Below, piece after piece: positions 54,184 through 63,962 of a stretch of 64,000 nt of DNA; position 1 is the first letter of the stretch, and each line of letters begins with the position of its first letter. The notes below the pieces were generated by a model, which was not told where the DNA came from, did no database searches, and worked only from the letters and a program-made list of their open reading frames with translations. Position numbers and translations under genes: made by a program. Origin of the DNA: Ferrimonas balearica (GTDB taxonomy: Bacteria > Pseudomonadota > Gammaproteobacteria > Enterobacterales > Shewanellaceae); NCBI RefSeq assembly GCF_019802055.1, contig NZ_JAHVHW010000003.1, forward strand, positions 1 through 64,000, written 5' to 3'.

Positions 54184-56511
54184 ATGTTTAAGCGCCTTAT
54201 CCCGTCACTTGCGACGCTGTTTCTCCTCCCCAATGCGCTGGCCAGTGAACGGCTTCAAATCACCATTCCCCATACGACTCAAGCGCCCACCATTGATGGC
54301 GTGCTGTCAGAGGCCGCCTGGCACGATGCGGTTCGCGTCCCCCTGACGCTGCAAACACGGCCCGCCGAAAACACCCCGGCACCGGTGCCAACCGAAGCCC
54401 GACTGATCGCCACCACCGACACGCTGTACGTCGCCTTTATTGCCGAAGATCCGGACCCCTCCCGCATCCGGGCCCACCTGACCGATCGGGACAAAAGCTG
54501 GGGCGACGATATGGTGGGCATCAAGCTGGACACCTGGAACCAGTCCCGTCTGGCTTACCAGTTCTTCGTCAACCCCATGGGGGTGCAGCACGACAGCATT
54601 GAAAACGAACTGACTGGCCGCGAGAGCGATGCCTGGGATGGGATCTGGCACAGCGAAGGCCGGTTGACCGACAACGGCTACCAGGTGGAGATGGCCCTGC
54701 CGCTGCGTCTGTTCAACTTCGATAGTCAGCGTGATACTCAGGAGTGGGGCATCGAGCTGGTGCGTTTCTACCCTCGCGAGAATAACTACCGACTGGCGGC
54801 CACGCCGGTAGACCGGGACATCGCCTGCCGTCTGTGCCAGATGGGGGTAGCGACCGGTCTGGAGGGGGCGGAACCCGGCAACCAGTTGCAGATCACCCCC
54901 TCCTTCACCGCCAACCGCATGGAAACCCGAGACGACCCGGATTCCCCCTGGGAGCGGGAGGATAATGCGGAACCGGGGCTCGACGTGCGCTGGGGCATCA
55001 CCCCGGACACTCTGCTGAACCTCACCATCAACCCCGATTTCTCCCAGGTAGAAGCCGATGCGGGCCAGTTGGACGTCAACACCACCTTCGCCCTGTTCTA
55101 TCCCGAGAAGCGCCCCTTCTATCTGGATAATGCCGACAACTTTGCCACTCAGCTGAATCTGGTGCACACCCGTAACCTGGCAGAACCGGAGTTCGGCACC
55201 AAGATCACCGGGCAGCGGGACAAGCATGTCTACGGCCTGCTGCAGACCCGCGATGAACAAACCAACCTACTCATACCGGGTAACCTGGGTTCCAGCATCG
55301 CGGAGCTGGGTACCAAGAGCGACAACCTGGCGGGCCGTTACCTCTACGACAGTGGCAACGGCTGGCAACTGGGGGCCATCGGAACCTTCCGTGAAAGTGA
55401 GCACTACCGTAACGCCATGAGCGGCATCGACCTGCGCTGGGACATCACCGAGCAGCACCGCATCGACGCCATGTGGCTCTACAGCGACACCCGCTACCCG
55501 GATGATCTCGCTGAGCAGTTCTGTGACGGTGACGACTGCAGCCAGCCCGGTGAGGCGCAATGCGAATTCGGCGACTGTGATTACAACGAGCAGGTGTTGC
55601 GCACCCTCAAAGAGGGCGCCTTTCAGGGGCAACTGGCCCGTCTGAACTACCGCTATGAATCCCGCAACTGGTTTGGCTACGCCAACCTGTATCGTGCCGA
55701 TGAGAACTTCCGCGCCGATCTGGGCTTTATCGACCGCATCGATTACGCCAAGGCCGTCGCTGGCGGCGGGCGTGTCTGGTATCCGGAGGATCACTTCTTC
55801 CACGAGGTTGAGTTCTCCGGCGATGTGGACCGCAGTGAAAACATCGACGGTGAGCTGTTAGAGCAGGAAGCCGAGGCAAAATTCTCCCTGGCCGGACGCC
55901 ATGAAACCTACGTGGAGTGGTATGCGGTGACCCGGGAGCGAGTGGGCCAGCGCAATGACGGCAGCAGTTTGTCAGTGACGGACAATGCCCCGCTGTTTGA
56001 TGAGACTTTTGGTGGCTTTTACGGCGAGGTTCGTCCGGTTAAGCCGGTCAAGTTCGGTGTGGGTGTTCGCCACGGCGATGAGATCGACTTTGCCAATAAC
56101 CAACTGGGCACCATCACCCAACTCAACGGTTGGCTTAACTGGAAACCCAATCGGGCTATCACCGCTCACTTGCGCCACCACTGGCGGGAGCTGGATGTGG
56201 ACGGTGGCACCCTGTTTACTGCCAACCTGTCGGATCTGCGCCTGACCTGGCAGTTCAGTGTAAGAAGCTTTGTGCGCCTCTCCACCATCTACACCCACAT
56301 CGACCGGGACCCTGGCCTGTACCAGTATTACGATGTTGACGCCAACACCCAGAGCCTCTCCAGCGAACTGCTCTACGGCTACAAGCTCAACCCCCAGACC
56401 GTGTTCTACGCGGGCTACTCGGACGGGCGCTACGCTGACGACATCGAAACCGATCTGGTGCAGGACAGCCGCACCTACTTTATGAAAGTCAGCTACGCTT
56501 GGCTGATTTGA
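54184..56511 (+). CDS. CBM9-like/DUF5916 outer-membrane protein
   Basis: A 775-residue protein with a signal peptide (about 1-20). A CBM9-like sandwich (about 25-210; APTIDGVLSEAAWHDA, YVAFIAEDPDPSRIRA, GIKLDTWNQ) is followed by a DUF5916 beta-barrel region (about 230-775) ending in SYAWLI-type strands. FNPDFSQVEAD-like NPDFSQVEADAG and FYPEKRPFYL are DUF5916 landmarks. The family is common in marine Bacteroidota and gammaproteobacteria, with no settled substrate. It sits between cysZ and cysK, apart from any carbohydrate cluster. Confidence 0.87.
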   Translation: MFKRLIPSLATLFLLPNALASERLQITIPHTTQAPTIDGVLSEAAWHDAVRVPLTLQTRPAENTPAPVPTEARLIATTDTLYVAFIAEDPDPSRIRAHLTDRDKSWGDDMVGIKLDTWNQSRLAYQFFVNPMGVQHDSIENELTGRESDAWDGIWHSEGRLTDNGYQVEMALPLRLFNFDSQRDTQEWGIELVRFYPRENNYRLAATPVDRDIACRLCQMGVATGLEGAEPGNQLQITPSFTANRMETRDDPDSPWEREDNAEPGLDVRWGITPDTLLNLTINPDFSQVEADAGQLDVNTTFALFYPEKRPFYLDNADNFATQLNLVHTRNLAEPEFGTKITGQRDKHVYGLLQTRDEQTNLLIPGNLGSSIAELGTKSDNLAGRYLYDSGNGWQLGAIGTFRESEHYRNAMSGIDLRWDITEQHRIDAMWLYSDTRYPDDLAEQFCDGDDCSQPGEAQCEFGDCDYNEQVLRTLKEGAFQGQLARLNYRYESRNWFGYANLYRADENFRADLGFIDRIDYAKAVAGGGRVWYPEDHFFHEVEFSGDVDRSENIDGELLEQEAEAKFSLAGRHETYVEWYAVTRERVGQRNDGSSLSVTDNAPLFDETFGGFYGEVRPVKPVKFGVGVRHGDEIDFANNQLGTITQLNGWLNWKPNRAITAHLRHHWRELDVDGGTLFTANLSDLRLTWQFSVRSFVRLSTIYTHIDRDPGLYQYYDVDANTQSLSSELLYGYKLNPQTVFYAGYSDGRYADDIETDLVQDSRTYFMKVSYAWLI

Positions 56512-56516
56512 TCGAA

Positions 56517-56547
56517 AAGGGACGGCTGACGCCGTCCCTTCTTTTTT
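56517..56547 (+). terminator. Intrinsic terminator after the CBM9/DUF5916 gene
   Basis: AAGGGACGGC, loop TGAC, GCCGTCCCTT, then CTTTTTT. Confidence 0.92.
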
Positions 56548-56579
56548 CCCTTGCCGCTCACCCGACACTGGACCGACGC

Positions 56580-57098
56580 TCAGCCCATTATCCGCGCCAA
56601 CTCGGCAACCCGGTAAATGGCCCGCTCCTCCCTGGCTCTTACCACCTCGGGATCGTCCAATGCCTCAATCACCCTCAGTTCCGCCTGATAGGCTGCCGGT
56701 AGCTGGCTCTCCCTGGCGCCAATCAACACATGCTCGAGATACCACTGGTAGGGGTTCAGACCGGAATCGATCTGCAGCGCCACATAGGTGAATGCCTCAT
56801 GGATTCGCCCGTCCGACGCGCAAACCTGGACCGGCTTCTGCTGGTAACCGACTCCCAACCCCTCAGCCCTGTCCAATCGCCACTTCTCCTGAGGCGCCAA
56901 GGCAAACAGCGCGCCGAACACCCGGTGTTCAGGGTTATTTGTCATAAAGGCGTCGCACTTGGCGGAGCCATCACGGCCCCGCTTATGAAACCGCAACTGG
57001 TGCCCATACAGGCGACAGGTTGCGAGCCGTTGGGCGCTGGGCACACGCTGCAGCAAACGGCGCAGAGACATGTTGGAGCCGTAGGCAAAGTACTTCAA
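56580..57098 (-). CDS. Gamma-glutamylcyclotransferase family protein
   Basis: A 172-residue AIG2/GGCT-fold protein. YFAYGSNMS at the N-terminus is the substrate-binding loop, FGALFALAPQEKWRLDRAEG holds the expected catalytic glutamate, and YQWYLEHVLIGA is in the C-terminal part. It would release 5-oxoproline from gamma-glutamyl peptides. I propose a TTG start at 57098, with GGGGAG at correct spacing; an upstream ATG at 57152 lacks a Shine-Dalgarno and adds unconserved residues. Confidence 0.82.
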   Translation of the reverse strand: MKYFAYGSNMSLRRLLQRVPSAQRLATCRLYGHQLRFHKRGRDGSAKCDAFMTNNPEHRVFGALFALAPQEKWRLDRAEGLGVGYQQKPVQVCASDGRIHEAFTYVALQIDSGLNPYQWYLEHVLIGARESQLPAAYQAELRVIEALDDPEVVRAREERAIYRVAELARIMG

Positions 57099-57207
57099 AC
57101 CCGCTCCCCTGGCGTGACATCCAACCTCTACCTTGGCGCAGCAGGCCAGCAACCGCCAGTGTCACCGAAAACGGTTTTCTGGCGGGCTGTAAAGTTAGGG
57201 GGTGACC

Positions 57208-58377
57208 CTATCCAGCCCGAACCGGCACGCCCTCTCCATTGCGCTGCTTGGCGGTGCGTCGGGCAGTAAGCCGCGCCTGCGGTCGCAGATCCTCCACCAC
57301 GGTGGCGGAGATCTTGTCGTGGATCGCTTGTCGGTTCGGGTCCCAGAAGATCTGGAAGAACCCCAGTAACCCGGTAGCGATCCCCGCACTGTAGCCACCG
57401 TAGCGGCCAAAGGCTTCCCACAGCGAAATCGGAGAACCATCCAGTTGCCGTACCCGGCAGCGGGTCAGTTTCTTGCCCACAGTCTGGCCATCGAACCAGG
57501 CCACAAACACCGTGAAGTAGAAGGCGGAGAGACCAAAGCCCAGACCCAGATCCTTCAGTCCCCCCATCACCCAGGCCATCGGGCTGGTGCCCACCTCCTC
57601 CAACTCCTCTACCTGTTTGGCCAGACGCTTACGCCGCTTTTTCTCCCGGGCCAACTGCGCCTCCAACTCGGCAATCGGGTCAGGCTCTGCAGCCACCTCA
57701 GTGCCCTGGCCGTCACCCGCTGCGGGTTCAGTAACGCTCTCTGCAATCTGTTGGTCATCCAAACCGGACCCGGTAACGGTCTCTGCTGGCACACTGGCTT
57801 GTGGCTGAGGCTGACTGAGCAATACCTGCGCCAACGCCGCCCTCAATTCAGCCCGCTGCTCCACTGGCACATTGTTCACCAACTCCTCTACCAGCTCCTG
57901 CCGCTCCGCTTCATTGAGCATGCTATCGAGTGAAGAGAGACCTTCCAGTTTCTCCCGCACACAGGCGGCGTCCTCACACAGCTCCGCCTGAATCAGCGCC
58001 GCCGTTCCCTTTATCGCGGAAGGCACATCCTGGGTTGCCACCGTGGTCGCCAGGTTTTGGGGGGTGTTATCCGAATCGGTCAGGGATTTGGCCCAGTCAA
58101 TCAGCGGGGACACCAGTGAGGCCACCAGCAGGAAATAGAGCAGAAACAGCGCCCAACGACCCGCCTTCCACTGCCGTTTTCGGATCCGCCAGGTCAACAG
58201 CACCAGAAGCACAAACAGGACGCCTCCTGACTCGGTAACCATCACTACCACCATCAGGTCCAGCAGCATGGCAATACCACGCCGCCAGGGTGAAGCCAGA
58301 GGACGATTTAACAGGTGGGGATGAATGTGAAAGGCATCGGGCGTAATCACATCCTTGGGATCATCGCGGGTACTCAC
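57208..58377 (-). CDS. RDD-family membrane protein with extended central region
   Basis: A 389-residue protein. The N-terminal part has PLASPWRRGIAMLLD, the arginine and aspartate motif of RDD proteins, and three hydrophobic segments (about 35-125). A hydrophilic helical region (about 130-260, with a Lys/Arg run) follows, then a second hydrophobic part with DGQTVGKKLTRCRVRQLDG and the closing DPNRQAIHDKISATVV. The central insertion is not usual for short RDD proteins. Function unknown; some RDD proteins affect ion transport. Confidence 0.83.
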   Translation of the reverse strand: MSTRDDPKDVITPDAFHIHPHLLNRPLASPWRRGIAMLLDLMVVVMVTESGGVLFVLLVLLTWRIRKRQWKAGRWALFLLYFLLVASLVSPLIDWAKSLTDSDNTPQNLATTVATQDVPSAIKGTAALIQAELCEDAACVREKLEGLSSLDSMLNEAERQELVEELVNNVPVEQRAELRAALAQVLLSQPQPQASVPAETVTGSGLDDQQIAESVTEPAAGDGQGTEVAAEPDPIAELEAQLAREKKRRKRLAKQVEELEEVGTSPMAWVMGGLKDLGLGFGLSAFYFTVFVAWFDGQTVGKKLTRCRVRQLDGSPISLWEAFGRYGGYSAGIATGLLGFFQIFWDPNRQAIHDKISATVVEDLRPQARLTARRTAKQRNGEGVPVRAG

Positions 58378-58472
58378 AGCAGGCTCCTTCCTGAGTCAAT
58401 CGGGTCACGTTAACACAGTGTTACCGCTTCGCCACCCAATCCGGCCCTGAATCAAGTCACTGTTTATAAAAA

Positions 58473-58503
58473 GCCTTAAGGTAATTACCTTCGGGAATAA
58501 GGC
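58473..58503. promoter_or_regulatory. Palindromic control region upstream of cysK
   Basis: A perfect 14-base palindrome AAGGTAATTACCTT (58478-58491) lies inside a wider dyad GCCTTA ... TAAGGC (58473-58503), about 105 bases before cysK. CysB sites are degenerate, so this could be a CysB site or another operator; I cannot assign it. Confidence 0.4.
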
Positions 58504-58606
58504 ATAACGAACAAACACTTCCTCGCACCATTTCAAGGATTAAGCTAAGCCCTATCTGCGCGGCTAATTTTTTCGCGCCCTCATTCCATTTGGCAGGAAC
58601 GCAATC

Positions 58607-59578
58607 ATGGCAAAGATCTACGACGACAACTCCCTCTCCATCGGTAATACCCCGCTGGTGCGCCTGAACCGCGTCACCGACGGCAAGGTGCTGGCGAAAA
58701 TTGAAGCCCGTAACCCCTCCTTCAGTGTGAAGTGCCGACTCGGTGCCAACATGGTGTGGGATGCCGAAAAGAAAGGGCTGCTGGGCCCGGGCAAGGAGAT
58801 CATTGAGCCCACCTCCGGTAACACCGGCATCGCGCTGGCCTTCGTGGCCGCCTCCCGTGGTTACCCCCTGACCCTGACCATGCCCAACACCATGAGTCTG
58901 GAGCGTCGTAAGCTGCTTAAAGCCCTGGGGGCCAATCTGGTACTGACCGATGGCGCCAAGGGGATGAAGGGCGCTGTAGCTAAGGCGGAGGAGATCCGCG
59001 ACAGCGATCCAAGCCGCTATGTGCTGCTGCAACAGTTTGAAAACCCGGCCAACCCGGAGATCCATGAGCAAACCACCGGTCCTGAAGTGTGGGATGACAC
59101 CGATGGTGAAGTGGATGTGTTTGTGGCCGGTGTAGGCACCGGTGGCACCCTGACCGGCGTCAGCCGCTACATCAAGCTGCAAAAGGGCAAGGCGATCCAT
59201 ACCGTTGCCGTCGAGCCCACTGACTCTCCGGTGATCAGCCAGGCACTGAAGGGCGAAGAGCTGACCCCCGGCCCCCATAAAATCCAGGGCATCGGTGCGG
59301 GCTTTATCCCCGGCAACCTGGATCTGGAGATGGTGGACGAGGCGATCACCGTCAGCAATGACGAGGCGATTGAGATGGCGCACCGCCTGATGAAGGAGGA
59401 GGGGATCCTCGCAGGCATCAGCTCCGGCGCCGCCGTCGTGGCCGTCAACAAGCTGCTGGCCAACAAGCCCGAGTTCAAGGACAAAACCATTGTGGTGGTT
59501 CTGCCCTCCTCCGCCGAACGCTACCTCTCCTCGGCTCTGTTTGCCGGCGTCTTCTCCGAGGCCGAAAATATCCAGTGA
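58607..59578 (+). CDS. cysK: Cysteine synthase A
   Basis: A 323-residue PLP enzyme making cysteine from O-acetylserine and sulfide. Lys42 in PSFSVKCR is the Schiff-base lysine, [10 protein letters not shown] the substrate loop, GTGGTLTG the phosphate-binding loop and [10 protein letters not shown] the C-terminal serine motif. Length matches E. coli CysK (323). It precedes a chemoreceptor and ptsHI-crr. Confidence 0.97.
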   Translation: MAKIYDDNSLSIGNTPLVRLNRVTDGKVLAKIEARNPSFSVKCRLGANMVWDAEKKGLLGPGKEIIEPTSGNTGIALAFVAASRGYPLTLTMPNTMSLERRKLLKALGANLVLTDGAKGMKGAVAKAEEIRDSDPSRYVLLQQFENPANPEIHEQTTGPEVWDDTDGEVDVFVAGVGTGGTLTGVSRYIKLQKGKAIHTVAVEPTDSPVISQALKGEELTPGPHKIQGIGAGFIPGNLDLEMVDEAITVSNDEAIEMAHRLMKEEGILAGISSGAAVVAVNKLLANKPEFKDKTIVVVLPSSAERYLSSALFAGVFSEAENIQ

Positions 59579-59603
59579 TCCTTTCCCGGTTCGCTTGTGT
59601 GTT

Positions 59604-59630
59604 GGGCGGTGTAATAACCGCCCTTTTTTT
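59604..59630 (+). terminator. Intrinsic terminator after cysK
   Basis: GGGCGGT, loop GTAATA, ACCGCCC, followed by seven T. Confidence 0.92.
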
Positions 59631-59726
59631 GTGGTTTTTCATGAATTTTTGATCGCTGCACTATCCGTTTACCCATACAGTTTTGTTTAATGGACTGGAC
59701 GCATAACTCACCATCAAGGGACCGAT

Positions 59727-61280
59727 ATGATCGCGCTGTTACGACGCCTCACTATCTCACTGCGCCTGCTTGCGCTGCTGGGATTAGCAGCAGGGGGGAC
59801 GCTCGTCTACACCTACCTTGGCCTGTCTGAGCAACGGGCACAGTTAGCCAATGACCGCCAACACCAGGTGGAAGAGTTGGCCGACACCCTCACCCTGGCC
59901 CTCGCGGGCACCACCATCGATAAGGCACGCTGGAGCCGCATCACGCCGGATGAACACCCGCTGTGGCTGTTCGACCTCAACGGCGCACCATTGCTGGGAG
60001 AGGGCGCGCCGGCCAATGTCGACAGCTGGCAGGTTAAGGGAGGCGATCAGCCGCTGAAACAGGCCCTGTCCCGGGTCAAACTGGGCACCCCCTACGACAC
60101 CGAGTTTGTTCAGGATGGTCGCACCGTATGGCTCAGTGCCCGCCTGCTGGATGGCCAGATGCTGGTCCTGCTTGGAGATGACGTCGCCGTCGATGAAAAG
60201 ATGGGCGAGGTGATTCTGACCTACGTCGTCTTTCTTGTCTGCCTGGCCCTGCCCCTGCTCTCCCTGTTCCTGCTGCTCAACTACTCCATCACCCGCCCTC
60301 TCAGTGACGCCATCAACGCCATGGAGGAGATCGCCAATGGCGATGGTGACCTGACCCGTCGTCTGGACACCTCCGGGCAGGATGAGATCACCGTTTTTGC
60401 CAACCGCTTTAACCAGTTCACCGGCAAGATCGCCACCATGGTGAAGGAGCTGCAGCCGCTGTCGCAGAGCGTCAATGACAGTGCCCATCGCCTGACCACG
60501 GTTGCCGGGGAGTCGCAAGCCACCGGTGAGCAGGTCCACCAGCAAACCCAATCCGTCGCCAGTGCAATGACCGAGATGCTCGCCAGCACCGAGGAGGTGG
60601 CTCACTCCGCTCAACAAGCGGCAGACGCTGCCGACGGTGCCCACCACCAGGTGGCCAACTGCCGCCATGCGGTTCAGGGCACCCATCAGTTGGTGAACTC
60701 CCTGGCCAGCGACCTGAACCAAACCGCCTCCACCGCAGACGACCTGGCCCGCCACAGCACCGAAGTGGGTCAGATCCTGGAGGTGATCCGCACCATCGCC
60801 GAACAGACCAATCTGCTGGCGCTGAACGCCGCGATTGAAGCGGCGCGTGCCGGGGAGCATGGGCGTGGATTTGCCGTGGTTGCGGATGAGGTCCGTGCCC
60901 TGGCCACCCGCACTCAGCAATCCACCAACGAGATCAGCGCCATCGTCGACAACATCCAGAGTGGTGTCAGCCAGGTGACCGACGCCGCAGGCAGTTCGCT
61001 CAATCAGTTCCAGGCGCTCTCGGCCCAGGCCCAGGAAGCCAATGAGGCACTGGACGCCATCGTTCAGGCGGTAGTGGCAATTCAGGATCGAAACAGCCAG
61101 ATCGCCACGGCGACCGAGCAGCAGAGCCAGGTCAGTGCCGAGGTCAATGGCAATATCCACACCATTGCCGAGCTGACCGAAGCGGCAGCGAAAGCCGGGC
61201 AGAGCAACCTGGGGGCAGCAGATGAGCTTCTCACCATGGGAGCGCGGCTGCGGGAACAGTTGGCTCAGTTCAAGGCATAA
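59727..61280 (+). CDS. Methyl-accepting chemotaxis protein
   Basis: A 517-residue chemoreceptor. One membrane segment at about 12-30, a short periplasmic sensor (about 31-160), a second membrane segment (about 165-190), HAMP (about 190-245) and a signalling domain with the conserved hairpin tip [29 protein letters not shown]. The sensor is of moderate length and resembles no specific ligand family I know. It lies between cysK and ptsH, so it may report on sugars handled by the PTS, but this is only positional. Confidence 0.93.
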   Translation: MIALLRRLTISLRLLALLGLAAGGTLVYTYLGLSEQRAQLANDRQHQVEELADTLTLALAGTTIDKARWSRITPDEHPLWLFDLNGAPLLGEGAPANVDSWQVKGGDQPLKQALSRVKLGTPYDTEFVQDGRTVWLSARLLDGQMLVLLGDDVAVDEKMGEVILTYVVFLVCLALPLLSLFLLLNYSITRPLSDAINAMEEIANGDGDLTRRLDTSGQDEITVFANRFNQFTGKIATMVKELQPLSQSVNDSAHRLTTVAGESQATGEQVHQQTQSVASAMTEMLASTEEVAHSAQQAADAADGAHHQVANCRHAVQGTHQLVNSLASDLNQTASTADDLARHSTEVGQILEVIRTIAEQTNLLALNAAIEAARAGEHGRGFAVVADEVRALATRTQQSTNEISAIVDNIQSGVSQVTDAAGSSLNQFQALSAQAQEANEALDAIVQAVVAIQDRNSQIATATEQQSQVSAEVNGNIHTIAELTEAAAKAGQSNLGAADELLTMGARLREQLAQFKA

Positions 61281-61301
61281 GTTGGTGATTTGACCATCCC
61301 C

Positions 61302-61328
61302 GGTGGCGCCAGTATCCTTGGCGCCACC
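61302..61328 (+). other. Strong hairpin between the chemoreceptor and ptsH
   Basis: A perfect stem GGTGGCGCCA (61302-61311)/TGGCGCCACC (61319-61328) with a 7-base loop. There is no T-run, so it is not a standard terminator; it may be an RNA-processing or stabilising element or a repeat. Confidence 0.55.
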
Positions 61329-61368
61329 ACGCCCAATTCACTATCGAATCGATTGACCGTCGCCCTTT

Positions 61369-61626
61369 ATGCACCGAAAAACCGTTACTGTTACTGCACC
61401 CCACGGCATTCACACCCGACCGGCAGCTCTGCTGGTCAAGGCGGCTCAGCAATACGCCTGTGACATTCTGGTGGAGTGTGGCGGCCGTCGGGCCAGCGCC
61501 AAGAGCCTGTTTCGGTTGCAAACCCTGGCACTGAGCCAGGGGGCTGAGGTCACGGTCAGTGCCCAGGGGGATGGCGCCGAACAGGCCGTAGAAGCGATTG
61601 CGGCCATGCTTCAAGAGCTACACTGA
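61369..61626 (+). CDS. ptsH: Phosphocarrier protein HPr
   Basis: An 85-residue HPr. His15 in HGIHTRPA receives phosphate from enzyme I, and Ser46 in ASAKSLF is the conserved regulatory-serine position. Length matches E. coli HPr. The start of a ptsH-ptsI-crr operon, 34 bases before ptsI. Confidence 0.96.
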   Translation: MHRKTVTVTAPHGIHTRPAALLVKAAQQYACDILVECGGRRASAKSLFRLQTLALSQGAEVTVSAQGDGAEQAVEAIAAMLQELH

Positions 61627-61660
61627 CGCGACCACCAATCCGATACAGGAGAGACAGGGA

Positions 61661-63337
61661 ATGTCGAAAGTCTTCACCGCCTTTGCCATCAGCCCCGGTC
61701 TGGCCCTGGGTACCCTCCATCTGTGTCGCCCCGGCCCCCAGGTTCGCACCGCCCCCCTCGATTCCGACCCAAAACGCCGGGTTCAGGCGCAACTGACCAA
61801 AGAGTGCGACGCCCTGGCCCAGTTGGCCCAACGGCCGGATCTGAGCGAAAGCCAGCGTGCGTTGCTGGAGGCCGACCGCCTGTTGCTGGAAGACCCGGAA
61901 CTGCACGACGCCATTTTCGAGCAGATTGACGGGGGCATGAGCGCCGACGAGGCGTGTCAGCGGGTGTTTGCCGACTACGCCCGTCAGTTTGAACAACTGG
62001 ACGATCCCCATCTGGCCCACCGTGGCCGGGACATCTTCTGCCTGGGGGAGCGCCTCGCCAGCCGTTTGAGCGGCATGGGCCACGGCCTGCCGGAACAGCT
62101 GGATGAAGACACCCTGCTGGTGGTGCCGGATCTCACTGCGGCCGAGTTTATCCGCCTGCCCAAAACCCACCTGTGCGGTGTGGTGTTGGAGCGGGGCAAC
62201 GTCGATGACCACCTTGCCATTCTGCTGCGCAGCGCCGGGATCCCCACGCTGGTGATGCCGGATGCGCTAACCCGTCTCTCCACCCAATCCGGACTGCTGG
62301 ACGCCGATAAGGGGCAGCTGACCCTGGCCACCAACGGCGAGGATCTGGCCCTGTTTCGCGACACCCTGGCACAGTGGCAACAGCGCCGGGAGAAACACCT
62401 CGCCTGTCTGGCGGATCCCGCCGCCACCGCAGAGGGAGAACCGGTCTGGCTGGGCGCCAATATCGGCTCCGTCGAAGAAGCGGAAAAGGTGGGCCAGCAT
62501 CATCTGGATGGCATCGGACTGCTGCGCTCCGAGTTCCTCTACATGGCAGAGGGAGACTGGCCCAATGAAGCCCGCCAGTACAGTCTGTACCGCGCCATCG
62601 CCCAGCAACTGAATGGCACGCCATTGGTGATCCGGACCTTCGACTTCGGCGCCGACAAGGCGCTGCCGGGACTTAACCTTATCGAAGCCAACCCCGCACT
62701 GGGGCAACGGGCTATCCGTCTGGGACTGGCTCAGCCGGAGCGCCTGAAAACCCAACTGGCCGCCATTGTTCGGCTGGCGATGGAGTACCCGGTCAAACTG
62801 CTGCTGCCGATGATCAGCCTGCCGGAAGAGCTGGATGGCGTCCTGACCCTGCTGGACGAAGTGAAGGTGGAGTTGGCGATGAACCCGACGTTGCCGGTGG
62901 GCATTATGGTGGAAACCCCGGCTGCGGTACTGATGCTGGATGCCATGGCCGCCCGGCTCGATTTTGCCAGTGTGGGCACCAACGATCTGGCGCAGTACTG
63001 CTACGCCGCAGACCGCAATAACGCCAGCGTCAGCCCCCACTACCCGCAACTGAGCCCGGCCTTGATCCGACTGCTGCACCAACTCAGCCGTCAGGCCAAA
63101 GCGCTGGATCTGCCCCTCTCTCTTTGCGGCGAACTGGCCTCCGAACCCCGGGCCCTGCCACTGCTGCTGGCCATGGGTTTGCGAAGCTTCAGTATCACGC
63201 CGGTACGCACCGCTGAAATCAAATATCAGCTGCGCCAATACCGCCAAAACGACGGCAAGGCGCTACTGGCCAAAGCCCTGGCCTGCACTCATAAACGTGA
63301 TCTGCTGACGCTGTTAAATGATTGTGTGAGCAGATGA
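61661..63337 (+). CDS. ptsI: PTS enzyme I
   Basis: A 558-residue PEP:protein phosphotransferase. His184 in VDDHLAILLRSAGIP aligns with the phosphorylated histidine, but the preceding loop reads ERGNVDD instead of the usual GGRTS. The PEP-binding part is intact: GIGLLRSEFLYM, RTFDFGADKALP, MVETPAA, GTNDLAQY and catalytic cysteine in LCGELAS. ATG 61661 follows AGGGA. It passes phosphate to HPr. Confidence 0.94.
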   Translation: MSKVFTAFAISPGLALGTLHLCRPGPQVRTAPLDSDPKRRVQAQLTKECDALAQLAQRPDLSESQRALLEADRLLLEDPELHDAIFEQIDGGMSADEACQRVFADYARQFEQLDDPHLAHRGRDIFCLGERLASRLSGMGHGLPEQLDEDTLLVVPDLTAAEFIRLPKTHLCGVVLERGNVDDHLAILLRSAGIPTLVMPDALTRLSTQSGLLDADKGQLTLATNGEDLALFRDTLAQWQQRREKHLACLADPAATAEGEPVWLGANIGSVEEAEKVGQHHLDGIGLLRSEFLYMAEGDWPNEARQYSLYRAIAQQLNGTPLVIRTFDFGADKALPGLNLIEANPALGQRAIRLGLAQPERLKTQLAAIVRLAMEYPVKLLLPMISLPEELDGVLTLLDEVKVELAMNPTLPVGIMVETPAAVLMLDAMAARLDFASVGTNDLAQYCYAADRNNASVSPHYPQLSPALIRLLHQLSRQAKALDLPLSLCGELASEPRALPLLLAMGLRSFSITPVRTAEIKYQLRQYRQNDGKALLAKALACTHKRDLLTLLNDCVSR

Positions 63338-63395
63338 ATTTCGGCTAACATTGGGGCACAAAGCCCTCCCTAAAGACGTCAGAAGGTCAGCATCC

Positions 63396-63905
63396 ATGGG
63401 ATTTTTCAGCCGATTACGCCGTATGATGGCCCACCGTGAAGTGCCCGCGGACGGCGTGGTGATCCACGCGCCGGTATCCGGTCGTCTGGTGCCCATCGAG
63501 CAAGTGCCCGATGTGGTGTTCTCAGAGAAGATCGTCGGGGACGGGCTGGCAATCGACCCCACCGGTCATCAGGTGGTTGCCCCGATTGACGGCACCATTG
63601 GCCAGATCTTCGATGCCAACCACGCCTTTTCTCTGGAGTCCCCGCTCGGACTGGAGCTCTTCGTCCACTTCGGTATCGATACCGTTGAGTTGCGTGGCGC
63701 CGGGTTCACCCGGCTGGCCGAAGCGGGCCAGCAGGTCAGCGCGGGCGACCCCATCCTTGAGTTTGATCTGGACTACCTCAAGAGCCATGCCAAGAGCGTG
63801 CTAACGCCGGTGGTGATCGCCAATATGGAAGACGTCAAATCGCTGGAGAAGCAGGAGGGTGATGTGGTCGCCGGTGAGAGCCCCATCCTTCGGGCCTACC
63901 TGTAA
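63396..63905 (+). CDS. crr: PTS glucose-specific enzyme IIA
   Basis: A 169-residue EIIA-Glc. His91 in LFVHFGID is the phosphorylated residue, and His76 in ANHAFSLES completes the site. It phosphorylates glucose permeases and, unphosphorylated, exerts inducer exclusion; phosphorylated, it activates adenylate cyclase in enteric bacteria, linking to the CRP site at 46314. ATG 63396 follows AGAAGG. Confidence 0.96.
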   Translation: MGFFSRLRRMMAHREVPADGVVIHAPVSGRLVPIEQVPDVVFSEKIVGDGLAIDPTGHQVVAPIDGTIGQIFDANHAFSLESPLGLELFVHFGIDTVELRGAGFTRLAEAGQQVSAGDPILEFDLDYLKSHAKSVLTPVVIANMEDVKSLEKQEGDVVAGESPILRAYL

Positions 63906-63932
63906 CCCCAACTCCACACTCAAGTTTCTGCT

Positions 63933-63962
63933 ACGGCCTGCGAATTTCGCGGGCCGTTTTTT
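63933..63962 (+). terminator. Intrinsic terminator after crr
   Basis: ACGGCC...GGCCGT with an extended, nearly perfect stem (one G-T pair) and a T-run; it ends the pts operon. Confidence 0.85.
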
